Assembly: GCA_001969505.1 (NCBI GenBank)
Contig: LSSK01000009.1
Span: forward strand, 186,001 to 250,000
From: Zancudomyces culisetae
Taxonomy: Eukaryota; Kickxellomycota; Harpellomycetes; Harpellales; Legeriomycetaceae
Direction of reading: 5' to 3'
Length of the DNA: 64,000 nucleotides
Made by a program: the position numbers and the translations under genes. This document shows positions 1 to 9,731 of this stretch, piece by piece. How positions within the stretch are numbered: position 1 is the stretch's first letter; each line of letters starts with the position of its first letter. The notes beneath the pieces are model-generated. The model saw only the letters and a program-made list of their open reading frames with translations. It ran no database searches and was not told the DNA's origin.

Positions 1-452
1 GGATCAATTTGCTGTGTACAGCCGTGGTATGTGCTTGAAAAAGATTATCGGTGCACATAGAACAACGAAATCTCAACGCTACGCCCTCCTCCCTCCTCCC
101 TCTTTCATCACTCTCCTCTCTTTATTATTTTTGAAAAAAGCCGGTTATCGTTAAACACCAGCTGAAAGGTTTGATGGTTAACCTATCCATCCATTTCATT
201 CATCTCATAATATGCTACAACTTCATGATAATCATCGTTTATTTAGTTGTGAGAATATTTTAGTGCTAAAAAAAAGAATTACAAAGCTAAATACAAAAAT
301 ATTACATACAAGTAGCACGTTTCAGTCTACTACACGATGCTTTGTAAGATTTTAAACCATATCTGCTATTTACAACGCCTACGAGTATATATCCTTACAA
401 CCTTTACAAGATCAAATAAACGGGTGCAAAAAGAAGGGTTGAGTGTAATTGT
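1..452. other. Non-coding left edge
   Basis: No supportable gene. The stretch has a pyrimidine-rich run near 88-125 and otherwise AT-rich sequence. It lies downstream of the leftward gene that ends at 453, so it probably holds that gene's 3' untranslated region and terminator. Confidence 0.5.
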
Positions 453-1938
453 TTACATTTGAATTTGTGGGCGTTTTCCGACTCTTTCAGTCTTGATGTT
501 GTCCCTAACGTTCAAAAGTCTAAGGGAATCAGTTGTACCTTTAACCCCATCCACGGTGTACTGTATACTTTTGCTGCTGAATGCATCATCATCGACACCT
601 TCGCAATATTTGTAATTGCTGAAATAGTCAAAGAGCGTGTGGTCAATATAAGTTTTACTGTTATCCTCGGTAAAAATTACGCTGTTGTTTACTTCGCCGC
701 CAATTGCACGCAACGTTGCCGGGTGTATTGTTGTGGCACTGTTGTTGGTGTTGTTAAAAATGCAATTTTTAGGGGAACTAATATAGGCTGACTCTTCTTT
801 CCAATAGTACTCGGTATTTATGGCTGAAATCAGACTTCCTGCAACACTGGTGGCACTATTTCCACAAACATCTTTGCTTGTATACTTTTTATCAACACTT
901 TTCTTGTCATTTTTTGCTTTTTTGTAAAACCGATCTAATATGCTAGTATGTTTACTACTCGAGACCTTTTTCCCTTGAGATGCAGAATGTGTGCTACCTG
1001 TACGCTTGCATTCAGTCCGACACTTGCTACACAGGTTGTTTTTTTCAATTTTGTCGAAGACCGATTTTTTGTCGAGAATGTTATTATGTTTCAGAATCTC
1101 AGTAATAGGATATCCCTTCTTTATTGCCATTAGCTCTATTTCACCCACTTCGGCTCCGTTATAAACCAGACTGCAATTATTCTGATCAATAGTTATGTAT
1201 TTTATATTTTTTGTAATACCATCTCCATCCTGGCTATTCTCGCAGTATGGATCCAAACTACCAATAAAATCTGAAGGCGGTCCTATGGTAACCTTTTTCC
1301 CCTTCTTTCGGGGGGCTAGATGCTCATCGTTGTTAGTTTTTTTGACCCCGCTTATCGTGTTTGTATACTGACACTTCAGAAAGCTTGTCAACCGCCTTAC
1401 AATTCGTGATTTTTTTCCTTTTTCTGGTTTATCATTTATTCTCGCCTGAATTTCCTGCGCTTCAATAGTTTTGTAATTACTGTTGAGTGGCAATTTGGAA
1501 AAATGTTTGGGGTCAAAGCAGGAATAGCTGTGTGACTTCATGTTTTGTGGGCTATTAAGGATATTTTCTGACACTACCCTCTAAAAAAAAAGATATATGG
1601 CAAACAATAAAGTTGTTAGTAATATAAATACATCTATAACCGCCTCCACTCTCAGGGTAGCAGAGTAGTAGAGATATATATGAAATAAATTATTTCTTGT
1701 ATAAATAGCCATTTTCCTTTTTGCTTCAAAAGAAACTTACCTTCTGCCTAGAGTTAGCGCCATATGCGAAGGTTTTTAATCTTCTATTACCAATATCTCT
1801 GCCATCATTCATCACAGTGTTGCATCCTCTCACATTTACCAGCCCCAAGACACTTTTGCTACCAACAAGCCTCTTTGGTCTGTCCCAGTGTGGTTTCTTT
1901 AAATAATGTAGTGTGTTTCCGTAATTTGGACTTTCCAT
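453..1938 (-). CDS. Hypothetical lysine-rich protein, two exons
   Basis: I do not recognise this protein. Two reading frames join across a well-formed intron. Exon 1 runs 1938 to 1741 from an ATG (66 codons) and ends at a GTAAGT donor. The intron (1740-1581) has an ACTAAC branch site, a T-rich tract and a TTAG acceptor. Exon 2 runs 1580 to 453. Phase is kept, giving about 441 residues. The protein is basic, rich in Lys, Asn and Ser, with no signal peptide or membrane segment. A short cluster CSKCRTEC near the middle could bind a metal, but two CxxC-like pairs are not enough to name a zinc finger. The exon 1 start is supported by the quality of the splice signals. The second half alone has only a GTG start, which argues that the spliced form is correct. 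Function unknown. Confidence 0.6.
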
Positions 1939-3032
1939 TTTTTGCTAACACCTATTGTAGCAATCGTATTATTTGTACAGCATGGATGTATTTTGATGTA
2001 GTAGTTTAAAATAATGATATATATTGGAAGCTATTCAAATACACAAATTCAAGGGTTTTAAAAGTAATAAGTATATATTTTACTATCTTATGATCTTTAA
2101 ACACTAAAAAATGAAATTCCTTTCAAGTTGTTATATCAAAAAAAAAGGCTCAGTTGAAGAGAAAATAATATTTTTACCTGGAAACAATAATTGCAATAAT
2201 ACTCAAGTGTATATTATAGCAGTGGTTATCATGGCGTCCAGGGAGGAGGGAAAGATATAGAAAATGTGACTAAAAAATAAATGGAAATAAATTGAAAAAG
2301 GTACAGAGAAAAAGAAAGAGAAATCGAAAGGATGTATCAAGTAAAGTAAACAGAGTAATAGGTTCAGGCACATTGAAGCTGAATGTTGGTGTAAAGACAC
2401 ACATCTTATGTTGTTTTATTTTCAAATATACATCGCAGTTTGGTACGTATGTCTCACATGAAATTTCGATATAAACAGCATTCTTTCTTCAGTGTTATTG
2501 ACCGCAATTTGGCAGTGAACAAGACAAAAAGCGAGAGTAAAAAAATCACTTTTGTAATTGTTTAAAACAAAATAAAACATTATCTGTTAATTCACATTAT
2601 TATATATTTCACAAATGATGTTACAAAATAGTTGGTGTGTGCTAAAACGAAAGATACAAGATACAAGCTATGGTATCTTATCTGTTTTGGTTTTATAATA
2701 TTACTACCTCTACATTCGAACCCATAAAGTCAAAATAGAAAGCCATGGACACAGGCAAAAAAAAATCTAGAGTTTCGTTAGAGTAATTTGGAATATTTTT
2801 TGACTGAAAATATGAATATGAATTTTCATAGGAGAGGCAACCACTATTTCATTTTATTTTATTGCAAGTATCAGAGTAATAATAGAAAAAGTTGTCTGTA
2901 ATACTTATAACTGGTGATATAGTAGAAAATGGTAGAAAGGATAGTGTTGATAATTATTTACTAAAACCCTGATATTTATCTCCAGTGTTGTATTATAAAG
3001 ACAGACCAAATATTTTAGTAGTTGACACGAAA
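1939..3032. other. Intergenic, nothing recognised
   Basis: About 1.1 kb of AT-rich sequence. Short open frames exist on both strands but none has family-like composition or convincing splice signals. It includes the upstream region of the leftward gene starting at 1938. Confidence 0.4.
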
Positions 3033-3344
3033 TCATAGACAGCTTGTATTTACATTTGCAGGGGGTTTCTTGTAGAACTGAGATAAAGTTCTACTGCATA
3101 GTATACTAACCTCTTCACCTCTTCGGTCTAAGTCTTGCAAACTAGTTATTCTTGCTTCACTAACTGGTATTCCCTTCTCGTTTACAAACCAGCAAAGTAA
3201 CGAAAAGCTCACAACACAAACTGTGAATTTGGCGTAGTAAAGAAAATGATTGGTTGAACTCGGCGAAGATGGGCCGATAAAATCCAGCTTTCTAAGGCTC
3301 GGTTTTATTTTGAAACAAGGCCTACTCAATAAAAAAAATTCCAT
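3033..3344 (-). CDS. Possible small single-span membrane protein
   Basis: An ATG-initiated frame of 103 codons. It has a basic N terminus and one hydrophobic segment (about residues 34-52) followed by a soluble tail, the shape of a small mitochondrial or ER membrane protein. I cannot match it to a family. A GTTAGT donor-like site at 3110-3105 falls inside the frame after the residues RRGEE, so the true 3' end may be spliced and different. It starts 220 bp from the divergent RecQ gene, so the two could share a promoter. It may equally be a chance ORF. Confidence 0.3.
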   Translation of the reverse strand: MEFFLLSRPCFKIKPSLRKLDFIGPSSPSSTNHFLYYAKFTVCVVSFSLLCWFVNEKGIPVSEARITSLQDLDRRGEEVSILCSRTLSQFYKKPPANVNTSCL

Positions 3345-3564
3345 TTTGATAGATTTTACCTCATAACACTACGCGTTTAAAGTCGATTTTTTTATTTGCT
3401 GGGATTCCATTACATTTGGAAATATCTAAAATGAGTGCTTTTTAGGAAAAACAACGAAAATAGGTTGATTAAAGTCAAGATATTAATTATACTTTTTTTT
3501 AAAGTATTTAAAGCTAAATTTTAAATTTGTAAACAATAAGAGCATAAAAACGCATAAGAAAAGA
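3345..3564. promoter_or_regulatory. Divergent intergenic promoter region
   Basis: 220 bp between the ATG of the leftward small ORF and the rightward RecQ helicase ATG. It contains A/T-rich tracts around 3485-3545. By position it should hold the RecQ promoter; I see no specific operator. Confidence 0.35.
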
Positions 3565-6500
3565 ATGAGCTACAAGTATGCCAACAGCAGGAGCAGCAAA
3601 AATAGCAATGGAAATGCTGGCTGCGGGTCTAATTATGGCGAATTGCTGCAATGGTATAAAAGTAATTCAGAAAGGGAAATTGAAAAAATAAAGCAAAATT
3701 ACGGCAAGTTGTTTTTAATTATGTACTCTTTAATATATTATTATTTTGAGTGTGCATGTCATGCGTTGAATCTTGGGGACTGGACAAGCGCCAGTATCCG
3801 GTACCAACATTGATATTCTCCTTCTTATGCTATATATATAAAATCAATATGATTGTCTTATTTTTACCAAATGTATCGATACAAAAATGGAAAATTAAAA
3901 GCTAAAAAGTATACGAATAAAGAGTGATTGAATGCTAAACTAAATAACTGCAAAAAGAATTTACAACTTTTTTAGATCGATTAGCCATTGTTCCCTTTGC
4001 TGAAACAAGTGATTCCAGTTCGAATTTATCCATTGAAAGATTAAATTTCACTATGTAAGACAATTCTTGATATATTGAGGTCTGGCGTGTGTTAATCGCA
4101 TGCTTATTTCCCGTTCTGGTATTTTGATTTATTATTTTCCTTTTGAAAGTTACGCCAAATAACACATGCTAGGAGTGTAAATTGGAATGAAGAAGGTATT
4201 GCGGGATACGAAAGGACAACATTAACGCATACCTCAATTATTTATACTATGCTAATAGGAAGAGGATAGAGGGCGTACAAAGAAATGAACGAAGCTATAC
4301 AGTTGGTAAAAATGATTTATCACACAGTGGGTTTACAAGCAATAGCGGGATAAGCAGCTATAATTTAAGGCACCCAAGTCAAATCCAAACTACACTGAAC
4401 GGGGAAATGAATACAGGGAAACATGATGAAATAATAATACATGACTCTGACTATGAGGATGTTGACTTTTTAAAGGGTAAGTATTAAGTAAAATCTACAT
4501 GAAAGGTTGAAAAATGAAGCAGTAGTGTCGATATGTAACATAAAAATCGGTTCAAATAGACATTGAGCTGGCAGAAAACAGATACCAGGAACAATTGAAA
4601 AGAAAGGAACAAGAAAAGTCGCAGTCGAAGGACAGTGGAGGTAGACAAAGGGGAAAGGATAACAGAATAGACATAATCGAAAGTGATGATAACCACCATG
4701 GATATTATCAGCATACAGGCGGTAAAAGAAGCAAGGCTAGAGACGATGGTAGTGGTGGCATCGTGGCTGGTAGGATGAATTATAATACAGATTTGGTCTT
4801 GAGTAGCGAGGATATAGTAGAGGTTTCTAAAAGAAATATTGGTGGATACTATGAGTTTGATGACATAGAAGATATAAGCGAAATAACCATAGACGATGAT
4901 GACACAGTGGCTGTTCACAGGGACAAACCAAGGTTGAGAGCAAGGAACAATGAAAATACGAGACCAATTGGAGTAGATGGATTTAAAAATGGAGGCGGAA
5001 CATTGATTGAGAAAGCCGAGGTGTCATCAATAAAATCTAGCCCGGTGCTAGGATATGGTGGTGGGTATGTCAACCATGGTCAAGCAACTAAGAACCACGA
5101 CCAAAAAGATGCAGAACATGTAATTTGTGAAGCGATAAGCGATGGTGAATATGATTTTGATGCATCTTATCTGGACAACTTTGAAGCACAATATAGTGAA
5201 AATGATAATAACGCTGAAGATATTAGTTATGATACTGGTGCCACCATAGGAGCTGCCAGCAGGACGGTGGAGAGGTTTGACATGGAGTATGAGAATACTG
5301 GCTCTACGGATATGTTTAATGGTCAAACCGAGAAGAAAAGCTACGCGCTAACCGGTGTCACTAATGTAGTTAGCAATGACCAGATTGCTACAACCATAAT
5401 AAATGGGGAATCAAGTTACTTTAATGGTAATAGTATGAACCCGCTATCAACGAATACGGTGACTATTCCTAGCACCACTAAAGCCACAAATAATGTAAGT
5501 AGATGGATTCTGAAATGTAGCATTTATCGTCGCTGATATCGATTTCAACGCTGTTTGTGTTTTTTGTATTTTAAATTGAAAGACTGTTTGGTGTTGCGAT
5601 TTTAATGGATAAAAAAAAATCTTTTAGCTTTATTCGGAACGCTTAGCAGAATCTGTCGATAACAGCTATGGAAATATTAATAAAAGCGAAGGCGTAAGTT
5701 TTTATTAATCTATTCTTGTATTGGAAATACCGAAGCTTGATGTCACTTTCAAAGACATACTAATAAGAAAGAATAATTTATATTTAATAGAATACTGACC
5801 TAAAAAAGAGGCTAGAAGTGTTATCGTTGGAAAAAGCCAGGATTAGTGACGAGATTTGTGACATGGAGTTTGAGGAAGATCCACAAAGCGCAATAAAAAA
5901 GAATATATTGAAAAACAAGAGGCAGGCAATAATACGACAAATTGAAAAAACGAAACAAATGATTGCAGAGGAGGGATCAGTACTTGAATCCACATCTAGA
6001 TCCATGAGTTTTGTTGGAAATGGTACTGTGGACGGATGGCCTCCAGCATATGTTTCGAATGAAGGTCCTAGCGATGGTGGCAGGGTAATGAATAGGCAAA
6101 ACGACCAAGATAGTGGGTATGAATATTCATACGCATATGGCCAGACGAGATCTCATGTACAAGGCGAAGAACAGGGACAGGGACAAGAACAAGTAGAGAG
6201 AGAACAGCAAAATACAAAAGTATACGCATGGTCGCGCGAAGTGACAAAAGCACTGACACAGGTATTCAAAATGAATGAATTTAGGCCAAGACAGCTTGAT
6301 GCAGTAAATGCGACTTTGCAAGGTAAGGATGTGTTTGTTTTGATGCCAACAGGAGGAGGAAAAAGTCTGTGTTATCAACTACCGGCGCTGATACAGAACG
6401 GAAAGACAAAGGGGGTAACAATTGTGATTTCGCCACTTTTGTCGCTGATGCAGGATCAAGTGCAGCATTTACTAGAATGGGGAGTGGCGGCAACAAGCTT

Positions 6501-8299
6501 GACAGGAACAATGCCAGTGGAGCAGCGAGGATTTGTTTTGAGTGAGTTGAATGCACCGTCACCCAAGCTTAAGCTTTTGTATGTGACTCCAGAGATGTTG
6601 GGAAAAAGCAATGTACTGCGATCTGTATTGGATAGGCTGTACAATAGAGGACAGCTTGCACGATTTGTTATCGACGAAGCACACTGTGTGTCACAGTGGG
6701 GGCATGATTTTCGACCGGACTATGTTCAATTGGGTATTTATAAAGAGTTCTATCCTGGGATTCCATTTATGGCACTAACAGCAACGGCAAATGCAAGAGT
6801 GCGAATGGATGTATTGAAACAGCTGAAGATGGAGAATTGTTTGACGCTCTCATCGTCGTTCAACAGACCAAATTTGTTTTATGAAGTTAAAAAGAAAAAG
6901 GGACCAACGTCAGAGGAAATATCCAGTTTTGTTACCGCCCGACATCCATATGACTCGGGAATTATATATTGTCTAAGTAAGAAAAACTGCGAAGACTTGG
7001 CACAGAATTTAAGAAACAAATACAATCTAAGCGCGGAACATTACCACGCTGGGTTGGACAAGGAGGATCGTATAAAAGTACAGGAGATGTGGCAGCAGAA
7101 CAAAATACGAATTATAGTTGCAACAATTGCATTTGGAATGGGTATTGACAAGCCGGATGTACGGTTCGTGATTCATGAAAATCTACCCAAATCGTTGGAG
7201 GGCTATTACCAGGAGACAGGAAGAGCTGGAAGAGACGGCAAACAAGCACACTGTCTTTTGTTCTATTCATACAGAGATAAGAATTCGATTGAGCGGTTGA
7301 TTGAGCAGAGTGATGGCAACAGAGAACAAAAGATGCGGTTAAAGGAAAACCTACAGCAGGTAGTTTCATTTTGCGAAAACCGAATAGACTGTCGGCGACA
7401 GTTGGTGCTGAGTTATTTTGGCGAACACTTTACACCGCTACAATGTATGAGAACATGCGACAATTGCCGCGAGAATGTGAACAAGGAAATAATTAGTCTT
7501 GATGTGACTCAGCATGCCAAAAACATTCTGCAGTTACTCGAAAACCTGCTGGAATCCCACAAGCGTATCACTTTGGTGTATGCATCTAGCGTGTACTGTG
7601 GATCAAAAATGCGCAAGATTTTGGATTTGGGAGACAATAGACTGCCCCAATATGGAATGGGTAGCTCGGAAAAGCGTAGCGATATTGAGCGCATCTTTCA
7701 CTATTTGGTATCTATTAAGGCCATCGCAGAGTACTGTGAAGCCGTTTACATGGGCTCAGTTGCCACTTATATCAAGCCTGGTCCGTTAGCTGATAGGATT
7801 TTATCTGGTTCACAGGCCGTGGTTTTGAAAACCTCAAACTCTCCTACCAAGAACCAGAAGGACACGGAAAGTAGCACCAACAAGAATAACAAGCAAAGGA
7901 AAAAAAGAAAATCCACGAAGCCCCATGCTCCAGCCTCGCACTCAAAATCCATCCGAAGAAGCTTCGACAGCCAGAGTCTTGCTGGATATGCTTATCAAGA
8001 CAGTGGGAACAGTATTGTGGTTGCTGACACTGATACTGTTTCGCCTCATTTTGGTTCGTCTAACACCAGTAGTTTATCACAAAGTAAGTTTTTTTATTTT
8101 ATTTATTTATTTATTTATTTGTAATTTGGTATTGATTGCTCTAAATTTTATTATTGTTTTATTTTTATCAGGGAACACAAGAAGGACTTCAGCTCCAAGC
8201 TCCACTGCCAACACTGGTACGAGCAAAAGAAGTACCACGAAAAGAAATGATGGTGGAAATCAGTTTTACAACTCTGCGATTAAACCAATGGCGATATAA
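3565..8299 (+). CDS. SGS1: RecQ family DNA helicase, Sgs1/BLM type
   Basis: ATP-dependent 3'-5' DNA helicase for homologous recombination and replication-fork repair. I join seven exons: 3565-3703, 3976-4054, 4259-4476, 4560-5494, 5628-5693, 5791-8083 and 8172-8299. All phases agree, giving about 1285 residues, the usual size for Sgs1/BLM. The first intron has a GC donor (GCAAGT); the rest are GT. The N-terminal half (about 1-620) is acidic, disordered-looking and Asn/Ser/Gly-rich. The helicase core shows Walker A MPTGGGKS (about 664-671), the DEAH box (about 774-777), motif VI-like QETGRAGRDG, and then the RecQ-C zinc-binding cysteines ending CMRTCDNC, plus a winged-helix region. The tail is Lys/Ser-rich. 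I see no HRDC domain after the winged helix, unlike Sgs1 and BLM. A stretch of hydrophobic residues next to acid (SEITIDDDD) resembles a SUMO-interacting motif. Family certain; the Sgs1 symbol rests on size and the long N terminus. Confidence 0.92.
3704..3975 (+). other. GC-AG intron of the RecQ gene
   Basis: Intron 1 of the helicase gene. The donor reads G|GCAAGT and the acceptor follows a T-rich run ending TTTTTTAG, with a TAAATAAC-like branch sequence upstream. Removing it joins phase 1 to phase 2 and opens a continuous frame into exons 2 and 3. No GT donor nearby gives the right phase. Confidence 0.7.
8096..8121 (+). repeat. (TTTA)n microsatellite in RecQ intron 6
   Basis: About six tandem TTTA units lie just inside the last intron (8084-8171) of the helicase gene, upstream of the branch and acceptor region. 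Confidence 0.8.
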
Positions 8300-9731
8300 A
8301 TTGGTAGACCACTACTATACAGCGCACAAGATCGAAGCTCTGAAGCTCTGAAGCCCTGAAGCCCTGATACCACATGAAGGTCGGTAGTGCAGAGCTGTAG
8401 TGCATACTTGGTTTTGTTTGTCGTATCATTTATTACATACCATTTGCTATATTGCTATTGTCGCTACCGATATTACTGTTATTAATACCACCGCTACTGT
8501 TCCTATTTTTACTCTTTGTCTCTCTTCTAGTAGTCACTCGAAGAATAGTTTTAAAAGTCAAAGCATTGGGTGATAGATTGTAATTTATATAAATTAATTG
8601 ATAAATAATAAAATAATCATGTATGGTGGACAATCAGTCAAACTTGACTACTGTCAAACATCATGTATCCTTACACTTGGTATTCTATTCCTTTCAATCT
8701 AAAGCTCTGCTGGGAAAATCAAAATATAAATCCTATCTTTTAAACTCTGATTGATAAATACATTAATTACTGGTACAACAAAACATCGGTTGTACTTGTA
8801 CCTCTACAACTCTCTAAGAAATAGGCATTAATTTCGAACTCGCAAGCATATGGGTTAAACATTCCTTGTGTGACAAGAAAATGGTCGTACAGGTAGAATG
8901 GGTTTTTATATGGATGCAATACTGACTGTTACTAAACAGATAATTAGGTCCATTTTTGACATGCTATTCACGCACTCAACTTCTGAGCGAGACTGAATAG
9001 CTGCGAAAAAAGAAACGAGATAAATTTAAAGAGAACGTTGCACAGGTGCGGATATTTCGCAGTATATCTGGCTGTTCATTTTCCTGCTCCATACTTTGCA
9101 CTTGTGTTATTTGTTTTGCAGCGACTTTAAGCTTAGCAAAAGTAAGATTCTACATAATATTATAAACCATCTCATCTTATGTTTTTGAACTATGAGCAAA
9201 AAAAAAACGCAATAAAAAAAATACGGGGTGTGGAATGGGTTTATAAGTGGTTGATGTTATCAATGTTCTAGACCATGTTTCGGACTGGATTAAAATCTCC
9301 CTAGCATTCATTTGCAGCACTAATGCGGCTATTTAAAAGCAAAGTAAAAAAAATAAACAATTTTTTTTTCGCAGTGCACTAAACAAAGATAAAAAGCTTA
9401 CTCTAGAAGGAAAGCCGTATGAAGTTGTAAATTCAAGACACTTTTAATAGCTTTTGTAACGTGAAAACGACTGTATTGATTGCTTTTTTGGCGTCGCTTA
9501 TACTATCGAAGTACGGCTATATATATGAACTGCTTTTTTGGCTTTGAATAATTGGACAAGTTTAACCATTTTTAGCCGAATTATTATTTCACTACTTTTT
9601 GTATGTACTTCCAAGATCGAATGAGGCAAACAGATAAACTACTAAATTGAAGGATAAAACGCAGCTAAATATTGGTATAAAGGATTGGAATTATATTTAA
9701 GACTATACACTAATTGGGAGAAAGAAAAACA
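8300..9731. other. Intergenic with short 8-bp tandem repeat
   Basis: 1.4 kb between the RecQ stop and the transporter ATG. Just after the RecQ stop (about 8337-8370) there are four tandem copies of an octamer, AAGCTCTG twice then AAGCCCTG twice, probably in the 3' untranslated region. The remainder is AT-rich with homopolymer runs and no gene I can support; the right part should hold the transporter promoter. Confidence 0.5.

Noticed and set aside
2709-2725. GGGTTCGAATG on the minus strand, tRNA T-arm-like
   Set aside because: No acceptor, D or anticodon stems can be drawn around it.
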